Shown: positions 22,815 to 34,242, numbered from the stretch's first letter. The stretch: 64,000 bases of DNA from Costus lasius (GCA_027563935.2 CM050447.1:79283461-79347460); one strand, 5' to 3'. A program made the numbers and translations. Notes: generated by a model not told the origin, from the letters alone.

Positions 22815-23128
22815 GGGAACTGTGTCTTCGGACTGGCCAGGTCTCTTGATCTGACAAAAACTGCCAGCTGATAGGATCTATGAAATCGTCATGAAAATCA
22901 ATCACAAATAACCAAAAAGATTTGTGATAAGAAGAGGAGAAAAAGAAACTTGTTTTATGAAAAAAAATAAAATTTCAGATTTTATGTTTTTCATGAGCAT
23001 GTAGAATTGCATGAGTAAGTACTTGATTGTACATGATGTTGTGATCATATGTGAAGCCCCTTAGCATGCCTGTGATGTATCCTTGTGAGGCCTGCGTGCC
23101 GCTTTTCTTTTTGCTTTTAACTAAGAAG
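22815..23128 (+). other. Outer copia leader, middle part
   Basis: The sequence after the AGGAC duplication resumes with 'gggaactgtgtcttcgg', matching the copia 2 leader at 45050. It is non-coding leader between PBS and gag, interrupted again at 23134. Confidence 0.8.
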
Positions 23129-23133
23129 AAGAT

Positions 23134-25180
23134 TGTTGGGAAATGCCATGTGTAATTTAAAATTTTTGCAGTCCCAGGACGCAGCGGAAGAAGCATTACA
23201 CCCGAAACACATTCCTTTCCCAAGGATCCATGCGAGAGAGAAAACACAAGGATGTGTTAGAGATGTACCTCTTTTGCTTGTCTAGTTGTTGAAGCCATGT
23301 TGAAGGCGCTCAAGTGCTCGCCCTCTACAAGTATCCACGCATCGACCTTCTCAACGTTGCTCCCTTCCATGCTTGGTGCTAGCCTCAGAAAGAGAATCAA
23401 GCCTTGAGATCCTTCACTTCACTTGCGCCACCTTCAACAGAAGTTGCGCCAAGTTGAGAGGAGAAGGATGATGATGCCGCCAAGCCCTTGTTCCTCTTTC
23501 GCCAAGGGGAGATTAGGAAGAAGACTTGCGGCCTTATGGAAGAAGATGAAGGCGCCAAGCAATCCTCCTTCTTGCGCCAAAGAGAGAAGAAGAGGAAGTT
23601 GCTTGCGACTTCAAGGTGGAAGAAGAAGACTTGCGCCAATGCCTTGCACTCTCCCTCCTTCTTGTTTGCTTGCGGCAATATGATGTCTAAAGGAGGCACA
23701 TGCATGCCTCTAATATACAGAGGCAAGAGGTGGTGGCAAAGCAAGGGGTTGGCGCAAGTTTCATGAGGAGAAATCGGCTAGGGTTAGGGTATGGGAGAGA
23801 TTAGAGTTTGAGATAAGGAAAGTCTCTAAAACTTTACCATAAACCTCACCCATCCATCCATATGCGCCCAAACACTTTCTATAAAAGTCCTCAATCGATA
23901 TCAGCCCCAAGACTTGCCTTAGAGGCAAGCATTCCATCAAGGGATGAAGGGGGAGGTGCATAATGCTTCCTAATGAAGCAACTTGTGCCACCCAAACCCC
24001 ATTATGCCCCTAGGCGCCAATGGGGTTGGGTTTCTCCCCATTATACCCTTTTAGCCAATTCCCTTCTCATGATAACTAGTTATTGGGTCTCATTGGGTAA
24101 TGAGCAAGCCCAAACGTCATTGCATGGGTTGATTAAGCAATTGGATCCAATCTAATGCAACCCTAATCCAAATGTGACCAATCTAGGTCAATTTCGGGTC
24201 AACCTGCCAAAAATGAAGTTTGGCTCCAATAACTTTATTCCAACTCATCAGGCCCATTGGCGCTGATGAAATCTTCCAAATTGATCCATGTTATCCAATA
24301 ACCTGATCATAAGGTTTCTGATTAATGCAACGTCAAGAGTCTATTGCGTGTGACCCTGTAGGATCCATATGAGGATGACAATGATGATAAAACATCATAA
24401 GTAGTGAGAGGTATCTAGCAACACATCACTACTACCCATGTCATAGGACTTAAGTCATATGGCAACAACTCCCTAACAAGCAATGAGGATTCTCATGCAT
24501 TGTAGATCCCTTTGCCTAAACTGATATTCTGCCATTGGATTAGTCTCAAGTTTATCAATCCAATGTATTGGTCATGACTCATCCAGTGTGGCCACATATT
24601 TCTGTCATACACCAATGAGGTGGGGCCCCCATAGTGGATATCATGCTTCCCATAAAGGAAGGAGCAAATCCTACTAATGCTCATTCATATCTCTACATGA
24701 TTTATGATATGCCCAATGACCGTCATTTTGATCACCCATTTACGGAGAGATGTAAGACGGTATCAAAACATATCCATCATCACATATAGACATGAATACC
24801 TCAAGTCTAAGGATCAATGCAAACCTCTTGCATGTGACATTGACTTGTTGACTAGACAAGTTAATCCTCACGGTGGGTCACTCCGGTGCATCTAATGCAC
24901 CTGTATGTCTGCGTTACTGTGCCCCGCACCTAACCAGCCCATACATCATTCACACATGCACCAAAGCTGTTCCATATTGGCTAAGGCACTTTGACTGGGG
25001 ATGACTAATGAGAATGGATCCGATCCAAACTCTTGGGACATTATATATGCAATTCAATACATCAACGCAGGTAGAGCAATCTGCATAATAATGACCATTC
25101 CTCTATTAATTTTATCAAAGTACATTCAAATTATGTCGGGCCATGTCCATACATTGATCTGCAGGGCCTATACACTAACA
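23134..25180 (-). mobile_element. Solo copia LTR, reversed
   Basis: A 2047-bp LTR on the minus strand (plus strand begins TGTTGGGAAATG and ends TACACTAACA) is flanked by a perfect TSD AAGAT (23129-23133 and 25181-25185). Its ends match the copia 2 LTR type rather than the outer copia LTR. It is a solo LTR, formed by LTR-LTR recombination after insertion into the leader of the outer copia. Confidence 0.9.
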
Positions 25181-25185
25181 AAGAT

Positions 25186-26304
25186 TAGGGTGGCGTATGT
25201 ACTTGGAGCATAGTGCATGCTTGCTTGGTTTCGCAACCTTGCCTGATGGAGCAACAAGAATCAAAGGTGGCACTAGGTTGCTTGGTGGGGCAAGAAGGCA
25301 TGGCCGAACCTCTTTTGGTTTGTGAGCTAGCCATCTTGGCCCTAGCATGGTGGCGCACCTTCCCTGGAGGAAGACCATGGCATTGGCCGAACCTTGGGGA
25401 TGTACCCCTAGGGTTTGAGAGCTAAACCATGATGAGAAGGACCTTGGAGCCAACCTTGAAAACCAAGCTAGAGGTCGGCTAGGATAGGTCTAGTCTTAAG
25501 GGGCTTGAATCCTAGGTCAACAGTTGAACCCCTTTTGGCATGGCTCGGTTCAATGTCTTGAATGGGCTATGATCACATCATCCCTTTACTGCTTTATCTG
25601 CTAAAAGCATGCCTGTGTTCTTTTATCATTATGTTATCACTATAGGATTGCATGCTTGTAATGTTAGACATAAGATAAAACTGAGCTGATGAGACCTTAA
25701 ATAAAAACCCTCGATTAAAATATCAAGTCTAGTAGCATTCTAACGCGTACCCCTCACTAAACTATCGATCAGTGGAGTTGTGAACTGTTTCCCACCCTCG
25801 TGTGACACACCCACTTATCTTTAGAAAGTGCGTGGTGGCAATGATTTCCTTAGTCCAGTTTTAACCTGGGCGTGCCTTCGCAAGAAAACTCGTTGGCCCT
25901 AAGGATAACGGTTAGGAATGGACTTGACTAGATTTTCATATGTGCTAGGCATACGATGAAACTCTAGAGGCATCGTTGAGAGGTTAGGGTTTCATGCTGT
26001 ATCCAACCCTCGCTGGAGATGAAATGCCTAGACTGTCTCAATAAGGTGAATTTCTTGAAGCAATCGGCCGGCGTGCCCACCTTAGGAAACATGAGTCACT
26101 TTGTGCATCTCATCCCATCCTCATGGGACGCGAAGCCTCATGTGAAATAAAGATCTCATCTCACTAGGAAATCTCAGATTTCTCGATTGACTTTGTGGGT
26201 TGTCAATTCGATTAAAATAGTGGGAGCCATGGTCATTTAAAACAAGTCTAGTTTAAATGACTCGAAGTAGTACTAATCCGCTGTTTCTTGGTTGTTGTAG
26301 AGCA
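25186..26304 (+). other. Outer copia leader, right part, with block conserved in copia 2
   Basis: This is non-coding. About 25745-26160 aligns closely with 45790-46210 of copia 2 (shared 'gttttaacctgggcgtgcc', 'actgtttccca', 'cacccacttatctttagaa'). The gag regions that follow are much more different from each other, so the leader block is the better conserved part. Confidence 0.7.
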
Positions 26305-27096
26305 ATGGCTATGAACAATAGCAGTTGGTCACTGTGATCTACCATGGAAAGGGATAAGTTGGTTGGATCCAACTTACTGGATTGGTTTATGAACTTGAGA
26401 AATGTGCTCAAGCTCGAGAGGAAGCTCCATGTCCTTGAGCAGCCAATTCCTGAGCCACTTCCATGCTCGGCCTCAGTGGCTGAGAAGGATGCTTATGATA
26501 AACATCAAGCTGATACTTTGGAGGTTGCACAATTGATACTAACCAACATGTTGCCCGAGCTTCGAGGGCAAAATGAATTAAAGAGTGCTTCTGAGATTAT
26601 CTCTAATCTAAGGCAGCTCTTTGATGAATTGGTTGAGCTCAACCCTCTTAAAGTAGACATTCAATGTGTTGAGCCAAAAGGCTTAACTAAGACATTGCAG
26701 ATAAAGATGGAAAGAGGTAGGAATAACAAGTGCTACTCATGTGGAGGACCACCTCAAATGATAAAGGACATGGTGCAACTTCAGAATGAGGAGAAGAAAG
26801 GCAAGGCCATGTCTTCAAGCTCAAGCATTTATGTTACTAAAGTCAACCTTTCTACTTCTATGACATGGGTGTTGGATACCGCATGGGCTCAAAAGAGTAG
26901 ATCGGTATGGCCTGGAGAGATTGACCTACGGGTTGAAAACGGGGCACAAGTTGCTGCTGTTGCTGTAGGAGTTTTTGACTCTCTCCCTGCTTTCTGGACT
27001 TCTATTAGAACTAAATCATTGCTATTATGTACCTTCACTTATAAAACATTGTATCCATTCCTTGCTTGGCAAAGAGAGGATTTAAGTTTGAAATAA
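26305..27096 (+). pseudogene. gag: Copia gag-protease remnant
   Basis: The likely original start is ATG at 26305; a TGA at 26335-26337 truncates it, and the frame is open again from ATG 26344 for 250 residues. Residues ~1-95 look like copia Gag (..NLLDWFMNLRNVLKLERKL.., ..LEQPIPEP..). The zinc knuckle is broken: only CYSC remains before the sequence jumps to the protease region. The protease signature reads WVLDTA where DTG is expected, so the catalytic loop is mutated, and the segment after it is shortened. The frame then runs into pre-integrase sequence in another frame. It is an inactive structural-protein remnant of the outer copia. Confidence 0.85.
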
Positions 27097-28196
27097 AGGA
27101 GAACTCTTGTTCTTTCTCATTTGCAAACATGTTTTATGGGAAGGGTACTTTGTGCAATGGATTATATGTCTTAGACATGGATAGTTCTATTTGTAACATA
27201 AATAACAAAAGGATCAAACTGAGTGGTTCAGTTGGTGCTTTCCTATGGCATTGTCGATTAGCCCACATAAACAAGAATCGCATCCAACAACTCCATGCAA
27301 ATGGGTTGTTTGATTCAAGTTCCTTGGAGGAATTTGATACTTATGAACCTTGTTTATTAGGGAAGATGAGAAAGGTGCCCTTCACCAAGATCGGTGAGAG
27401 GGCAAGAGGTTCATTGGATCTCATACATAGTGATGTGTATGAGCCATTCAATAAACAAGCTAGGGGAGGGTACAACTACTTCATCACATTTATTGATGAC
27501 TTCAGTAGATATGGTTATGTCTACCTGATAAGGCATAAGTCTGAATCCTTTGAGAAATTTAAGAAGTTCAGACATAAAGTAGAGAACCAGCTTGGTAGAT
27601 CCATTAAGACTCTTCGATCAGATTGTGGTGGAGAGTACCTAAGCGGTGAGTTCTTTAACTATCTAAGAGAGTGTGAGATCTTATCCCAACTCACTCCTCC
27701 TGGAACACCCCAATGGAATGGTGTGTCTGAAAGGAGAAATCGAACCTTATTGGACATGGTTTGATCTATGATGAGTCATGCAACTCTACCACCCTCATTC
27801 TAGGGTCATGCACTGGAGACAACTTCTCTTATACTGAATAATGTTCCATCTAAGAGTGTCTCAAAGATACCATACGAGGTATGGAGTGGGAGACGCCCTA
27901 ATCTGTCTTTTATCAGGATCTGGGGATGTGAGGCTTATGTCAAACATCAGGATTCTAGCAAGCTAGAACTTAGATCTGATAAATACGTATTTGTGGGATA
28001 TCCTAAGGAAACTAAAGGATACTACTTCTATGTCCCAACCAAGAACAAGGTCTTTGTTGCTCGGGGTGCTATCTTTCTAGAGAAAGAATTTCTCATGAAA
28101 GAAGTCAGCGGGAGCAAGTTTGACTTGGACAAGGTCCAAGTGCAACCACAAGACACAGAGATGGAACCTGAGCCACCTGCATTGGTTGCTAGGTAA
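27066..28196 (+). pseudogene. pol: Copia integrase, nearly intact frame with two internal stops
   Basis: An open stretch of 232 residues (27066-27764) carries the pre-integrase zinc-binding region and the integrase core. His62 and His67 of the HHCC finger are present, the first Cys is Tyr93, and Cys96 follows. The catalytic triad is visible as Asp123 (HSDV), Asp186 (LRSD) and Glu222 (GVSERRNR). The frame continues after stops at 27762 (TGA) and 27801 (TAG) through the copia integrase C-terminal region (GYPKETKGYYFY, EPEPPALVAR) to a TAA at 28194. The enzyme would splice element cDNA into the genome; the stops and the Cys-to-Tyr change make it dead. Confidence 0.9.
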
Positions 28197-28615
28197 CCTG
28201 AGGCTCAGACACAGGCCCCACGTAGGTCTGGGAGGATTCGTTGTGCACCTGAGAGGTATGGGTCACTGCCGACCCAACATGACAGGATCTCCATCATTGA
28301 GGATGAACGTAGGATTTATGATGAGGCGGTCAGTGGACCGGACTTCGAGAGATGGCTTGAGGCCATGTGATCCGAGATGGATTCCATATCAGCTAATCAA
28401 GTCTGGGATTTGGTTGAGCTACCTGATGGGGTAAAACCCATAGGGTGTAAATGGGTCTTCAAGAGGAAGACAGACATGGATGACAACATAGTTACCTATA
28501 AAAGTAGACTAGTGGCTAAGGGATTCAAACAAGTCCACGGGGTGGACTATGATGAAACCTTCTCGCCGGTTGCCTGATCAAATCCATTCGGATTCTGCTT
28601 GCTATAGCAGCATAT
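28197..28615 (+). pseudogene. pol: Copia reverse transcriptase, N-terminal part
   Basis: In the same frame as the integrase after a TGA at 28368-28370, the product reads [24 protein letters not shown] and [12 protein letters not shown], then DETFSPVA, all typical of copia RT. A one-base deletion near 28574 shifts the frame. Gypsy element 2 then cuts the gene at 28615; it resumes at 38830. Confidence 0.9.
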
Positions 28616-28874
28616 TCATGACACCAAAATATATAGTATATTTTGTATCATTCTATGTATCTTTTCATGCTAAATTGAGGATCTTTTTGCTAATTTTTAT
28701 GCTGAATTCATCAAATATTACAAAATCTACTTCTATTTTGGTTTTTCATGGTTTTCAGGTAAAAAGGCACTATTTCAAGGCATTTTAAGGCAAAATCAAA
28801 CACATAAAAGAGTTACCATAATCAAGAGGAGGTCACCCAAGAAATTTCACGCAAAACGGAGCAACTCAACAAAA

Positions 28875-29182
28875 TACGGCAGTGCCGTAATCCATTTTAC
28901 GGTACCGTAATTTCAGACAGTACCGTAAAATCAGAACACTGCCGTAATTTGGAGGATTTTCCGAACAGAAAGTTTTTGTGATTTTACGGCATTGCCGTAT
29001 TTTTCAGCACTTTTAGAACAGAAACCTTTGCTGATTTTACGGCACGGCCGTAAACGATTCTACGGTACCGTACTTCCCAGGCAATCCAGACCAGAGAACT
29101 CGTCTGATTTTACAGGCCGTAATTTTGACTTTTGGTGCACAGAATGAAAATACGGCACTGCCGTAAAATATTACACGGCCGT
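28875..29182 (+). repeat. Palindromic module array in element 2 5' LTR
   Basis: Dyads are TACGGCAGTGCCGTA (28875-28889), TACGGTACCGTA (28898-28909), TACGGCATTGCCGTA (28985-28999), TACGGCACGGCCGTA (29038-29052), TACGGTACCGTA (29061-29072), TACGGCACTGCCGTA (29151-29165) and ACGGCCGT (29175-29182). They pair up as a long-arm and a short-arm dyad separated by 8-9 bases, with 'gaacagaaagtttttg'-like linkers between modules. The 3' LTR has the same array at about 35020-35390. Confidence 0.9.
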
Positions 29183-29979
29183 AATTTCCAGTCAAAATCT
29201 CGAGTTTTCCGCGGCCGAATCTTGTACGGGCCATAACTTTTGATCCAGAGCTCCAAATTTAGATCCAAAAGTTGCTACGGACTCATCTTTAAGAGGAGAA
29301 GACACACACACTAAAAATGGGGAATTTTTACCCACTATTGAGAGAGCAATCAATAGAGATGTGGCTAGGGTTTGGCCTCGCGCTGAGAGGTGTGGAGACT
29401 ATCTCCGGCCATGATTTTCATGCAGAAGCTTTTCCTAGAGGAGAGGAAGACACCACAGAAGTTTCAAAGCATTTGGAGTCTGATCAGAGGAGAAATCAAT
29501 AAAACAGCAGTGACAGCGCTGTTCATCGAAGCAAATTACGACTGTAAACTCTTTTACAGCCGTGGTGTAAAGTTGTTCTTCCTTTCTTTTTGTTTTCTGA
29601 TCACTCTGAGACTATGGTTCATTGTATTTCTTCCTCCATGCAAGCTTAATACTATTTTTGGGACATGGGGTGTAATCCCCTTGATTTTTAATGATTAGAT
29701 AATTTTTTCTTTCGTCATGATAATTCTACTTTGATAATTTTACCTATGCGATTATTTTTCTAAGTTTCTCCTTAGTTTACTTTTTATCATCATGAATAGA
29801 GTTCTTGCATTAAGGACCGAAAGGTGACATGCTTGAGAATTGGAACCCTAAAATTGATTAATAGGAACTCACCGTAAGAAATTAGGTTAAGTTCTTATTT
29901 CTTTATTTTAGATGACTAATTGCCTTGATGATGATTATGAACCTAGGATTAAGTTCGTGTGTCAAACGTGGAGATCTTG

Positions 29980-30205
29980 CACGAAAGTGAGGATCGGAAC
30001 GTTGGAGAACCATAGGTAGAACTTGTGTTGAGTCTCGGATGCACGAAAGTGATCCTTGAGATTTCGCTTGAGACAATCAACCTAGAATTCGGATGCACAA
30101 AAGTGATCTTGAGTTCTTTAATTGATGATTTACTTATCATCAGCTTGGGATAAATCTTGCGCGAAAGCGAGGATTTGTCTCTGTATGGTTGTCTGCACGA
30201 AAGTG
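29980..30205 (+). repeat. Five CAC-GAAA-GTG type motifs in the LTR 3' part
   Basis: CACGAAAGTG occurs at 29980-29989, 30042-30051 and 30196-30205, CACAAAAGTG at 30096-30105 and CGCGAAAGCG at 30160-30169. Each is a 3-bp stem capped by a GAAA-type tetraloop, and the CGC..GCG variant keeps pairing. Related motifs are present in the same part of the other LTRs of the family. Confidence 0.75.
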
Positions 30206-30492
30206 AGATAATCCCCTTATGAAGTAAATTAAGTCTTTATCAAATTAGAATTTGATTGATGAACATCCTTATATATCTAGTCATGAAAATCAAGGTGGAT
30301 GAAACCCTAGACCCAATTTATCTCTCTAATTATCTTTCGTGTTCTCTCTATATCGTTCACTTGCATCATATTCGGTTTACTTAGCTAGCGAGAATACAAC
30401 TATTCGGTACTTAACAATAAGGTCTCTGTGGTTCGATATTTTTCTTTATTACTTCGATAATTCCGTGCACTTGTGGAAACCTATCAAGTTTT

Positions 30493-30510
30493 TGGCGCCG
30501 TTGCCGGGGA
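30493..30510 (+). other. Primer-binding site, tRNA-Asp
   Basis: TGGCGCCGTTGCCGGGGA lies six bases after the LTR and is fully complementary to the 3' end of plant tRNA-Asp. This site is typical of Athila/Tat-group and several other plant gypsy elements. Confidence 0.92.
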
Positions 30511-30751
30511 CCTTAGTTTTGTTAATATCAAAATAGTTGTTAGTATTGCTAGACTAGGTTTTATTTGTTTTAGATTTAACTTTATTTTTTTTTGTTTTTG
30601 CAGGTTTTGGACTTTCACAGTTGTGACAGAACTGAGAATTTCTGAAATTTATGAATTTACTTGTGTTTTAGATTTTCTATTTTTGTTATATATTCTGAAA
30701 AAAAATAATTAGATTGATTGGTGTTGGATTATCTTTCTGTCCCTGATAAAT

Positions 30752-32164
30752 TTGAAAATGACTCCTAATTACAACTTATGGTTCCCTGAAAAAAATAGGG
30801 TATACATGACACAAGGTGAGCATAAAGATTATTCACAGATGACTCTTGCAGAAATAGCGAAATTACACTCTTATTTTGTTACATGTAATATTTGTAAGTC
30901 TTTTGATCATTATACTTCTGATTGCAAATTTCTAATGCCTAAAAATTCTGATTCTTCATGTTACCTAGATGATCATTATGATTCTAGTTGGAAAAATCAA
31001 ACTTCTTTTTATGATGATTGCTCTGATCATGTTTCTGTGCCATGCTTTGAGGATACTGAAAAATCTAGCTTAGAGACTATGTTAGAAAGATTTATAGCTG
31101 ATCAAGAAAAATTCATGTCAAATCAAAACCAACTCATGACAAATAGAAGTAAAAAATTTGAAGATCTTAAGAAGATGACTAGTCAACTTGCTTCTCGGGT
31201 AGAATCTTTGAATGCTAATACTGAATTGCTAGAAACCCAGATTGCAAAACAAGCATGTTTATTTGAGTTTGAAACTGAAGAACTTGTTTTAGAAAATTCT
31301 CCCTGTGATCATGATTATTTTGAGATCGAGCCTTATGTGAACATTAATGAATCTTACTCTGCTTTTGTTAACTTTGATATTGATTCATCTGCTAATTTAT
31401 TTGTGGAAAAGGTTGAGAAAATTGAAATTGAAAAACCTTCTTTTGATGATAATTCTGATTTTGATGAAAACTTATTTATGGTTAAATCTGATGAGCTTGA
31501 TAAAGGGTTGAAAATTATAGACATTGATGAACCCCACTGTGATTTTGGTGATATTTTTGAAATTAATGATAAATCTCTTGTGGTCAACTCTGATTCTATT
31601 AATTCTTTTTCATATGATTCTGATTTTGACTCTTCTGATGATGAATTATTTGTGGGGAAGCATGAGTAAATTGATTTTGAAGAGTCTCATCTTGACTTTA
31701 ATGATGATTTTGAAATTGATAAATTGTTTGATGAAGTGTATGAAGAACCTGTTGATGATTTGAAAATTGTGAAAATTGATGAATCTCACTTTGATGTTTT
31801 GCCCATATCAATTGTTGAAAATTTTGATCTATTTGAGAAAGTGTGTTTTATTGAGGAATCTGATGTAGAATAGAAAGACTATTATTATGATGATCCAATG
31901 CTTGATTATTTTGATGGAAGTCCTACTTTTACTGCAATTGAAAAGATAAAGTTGAAGAAAGGACTTATGATTTTGCTTACTGACAAAAATAGGAAGATCA
32001 TTGAAAATTTTGATTTTAATTTTTGCATAATTATGAAAGCCACATCAATTGTGATTTATATGAAATTCTGGATATTTAGATTTGTGGCTAAGCTTTTTGG
32101 ACAAAGAAAATGCAGAAAATTGTTTGCTCTTTATTTTGGTACTGATTCACCTGCTTCACCATGA
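30752..32164 (+). pseudogene. gag: Gag-like zinc-knuckle protein of element 2, two in-frame stops
   Basis: One frame runs for 470 codons from ATG 30752 to TGA 32162-32164 with only TAA at 31667-31669 and TAG at 31871-31873 inside it. The first 305 residues are open. The knuckle reads CNICKSFDHYTSDC (CX2CX4HX4C). A probable coiled coil follows (LERFIADQEKFMSNQNQ.., ETQIAKQA), then a long Asp/Glu-rich repeat region and the conserved basic tail (LKKGLMILLTDKNRKII, KFWIFRFVAKLFGQRK). It is the homologue of the 381-residue ORF of element 1, with longer acidic repeats. No capsid domain, protease or pol follows. It is inactive in this copy. Confidence 0.82.
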
Positions 32165-32181
32165 TATTGATTTTTGGTCAA

Positions 32182-32224
32182 GCTAATGACCTAAAAATTA
32201 GCGCTTCTTGGGAGGCTACCCAAG
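32182..32224 (+). promoter_or_regulatory. Two adjacent stem-loops after the gag-like ORF, element 2
   Basis: GCTAAT/ATTAGC (32182-32187 and 32197-32202, 9-base loop) is followed by CTTGGG/CCCAAG (32207-32212 and 32219-32224, 6-base loop). Element 3 keeps both perfectly (63899-63952 region) and element 1 keeps the second. They lie 17-60 bases past the end of the ORF frame. Confidence 0.7.
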
Positions 32225-32317
32225 CACTCTATCTTATCTTAGTTGCTTTTATTTTAGTTTATTTTTAGAATTAATTTTTCTTTTTATTTTGTAGGGAAAA
32301 TAAAATTTTGTGCAAAA

Positions 32318-32510
32318 TACGACACTGCCGTAATCTACTTTACGATACCGTATTTTTGATCTGATTTCCACCCGAGAGTTTTTGGTATTTTACGGCACTG
32401 CCGTAATATTGTTCACGGTACCATATTTTTGAGTAGTTTTTTACCCGAGAGTTCTTTGTAAATTACGGCACTGCCGTAAGGCCTTTCACAGTACCGTATT
32501 TTAAAGTTGC
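32318..32510 (+). repeat. Interior palindromic array, element 2
   Basis: Three modules of ~70 bp carry TACGACACTGCCGTA (32318-32332), TACGGCACTGCCGTA (32391-32405) and TACGGCACTGCCGTA (32464-32478). Each is followed 8-9 bases later by a short-arm dyad such as TACGATACCGTA (32341-32352). The linkers share 'acccgagagttttt'. Confidence 0.85.
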
Positions 32511-34238
32511 TTTCTGCTTATTGAGTAGGTGTTTACTCGCTGTGATTTTAAGAAACTAGGTTGAGAAAAATTTTGGTTTTTGCACAACATCGAAGTACTC
32601 ATCTTTGTCTATCATCTGGATATTTTTCCTAAATTTTAAAGTCCATGGATCATTCTAAAACACATAGCATCTTTTTGATTATGATTAATTTCTGGAGTAG
32701 TTTTCTTTTGACTAATTTGATTTACACTTTTGCTGCAACTTTTTAAGATGCTTAAATAAGTTGAAACCCAGATTTTTCACTTGGAATATGAAGTTCGTGT
32801 GTCGTTCTATCTCATGGAATAGTTATTTTCATGAAAATATTTTCTGATCATTCTAGGACACATGGCAACTTTTCGAATTTGGTTAACTTTTGTGCAGTTT
32901 TTGCAGTTTTGTAATTTGAGTAGCCTTCTTTTTGTTGATACCCTAAATTCCTGACAGAATTTGATCCTTTGATTTTCATACGTCTGAAAAGAACACATCT
33001 TATTCTACAACTTGGTTTTGTCCATTTTCTATTTGGATCATTAAATTTTATTTTTGGGTAGGGTTACTTTTCATAAAAAAAATTCAGAAACTGCATGGTT
33101 TATTTTCTACATGTTAAAGCTTCTTTTGCCTCGAGATCCAGAAATCTTCAAGAGCAACTATCTTCTACTTCTAGCCACCATTGCATCTGCCTCTGACATC
33201 ACTGTTTCCAGCCGTCGACACTGGATAATACCATATGCAGATTCTTATTTCTTCTACTGCCTCTTATTCCATTGATTTGATTTATTTATGCAGCAGACTC
33301 TTCATTAGTGACTGATTTTTTTTATCTATGCAGCATTATTTCTGGCACCCACCGGCCGCCGATCTCACCTCCAGGACTGTGGTCTCTAGCAGGCCACTAG
33401 AGATTACTCACTCTACTGTCGGCACCACCACCATCATTGCTAGCAGCTTTTCAGATAGCATCTGTTCACTTCTGCTTCTTGCCTGCTCGACTCTTTCCAC
33501 CGGCATCCTCTTCAGACCTCCGGCGATATCTCTGATTCTCCCTTCAGAAAATTATTTTTTATCATTATTATTTTTAGAGACTATTTTCAGACTGAGCCTT
33601 ATGTATTTTCAATTGTGCAAAAAATTTTCAAAAGGCACATCTTTGGACCCAGCTGCTTTGGCCTGACAATGATTGAGCATGATCTATATAGTTTTGTGAG
33701 TATCACTTGCACTCTCTTATTAATGACTATTTCTTATAGTGCATCTTTGACTTTATAATATTTATACTACTTAGTGGTTTTCTCTTGAAAAATGATTTTA
33801 TGCATATATGGAACTCATTGTTTTGAGTATTTAAAATTGTTATTAAAATTGTTGTTAAAATTGATGAAAGCATATGATCCACTTTCTACTATATGATGGC
33901 ATGATTTATTGATAAAATTTCTATTGATAAAATGTCTTCCTTGATGATGTGAGTATTTATACTTGTGATTAGAGAAAAACCCTATCATGTTAGATTTATT
34001 TCTTCAATGCATATCTATTTTTGAAATTTGACATTGGTTAATGCATGAAATTTTGGGTAGATGTGTTATTTGAAGAATAAGATCTAAAGGTGAAACTACT
34101 CCTACAAATAAAATGAGCATATGAGCATGATTTGTGAATTGATATCAATTGATCAACCTAGTAGATGTTTAGTCTATTATGCTATTTGTTAGGAAAGAAG
34201 AATCCAAGATCCACAAAAATAGTGAGAGACTCCCCTAC
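32511..34238 (+). other. Element 2 non-coding interior with GC-richer island
   Basis: AT-rich interior collinear with element 1. A GC-richer island at 33328-33666 contains a 112-residue ORF (..DLTSRTVVSSRPLEI..) that matches the island at 6464-6660. No transposase, pol or env motif was found. Confidence 0.55.
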
Positions 34239-34242
34239 TTGG

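Larger units (their letters stand above)
28616..30486 (+). repeat. Element 2 5' LTR
   Basis: This LTR is 1871 bp, TCATGACACC to ..AAACCTATCA. It lacks ~40 bases present in the 3' LTR within the palindrome array. Its 3' part holds five CAC-GAAA-GTG type motifs. Confidence 0.9.

Noticed and set aside
27066..27764. Functional copia integrase
   Set aside because: The catalytic Asp/Asp/Glu are present, but a zinc-finger Cys is Tyr and stop codons follow at 27762 and 27801.
28875..29182. CRISPR-like regularly spaced repeats
   Set aside because: The dyads are spaced by homologous linkers, lie inside a plant LTR and recur in every family member; not a CRISPR array.
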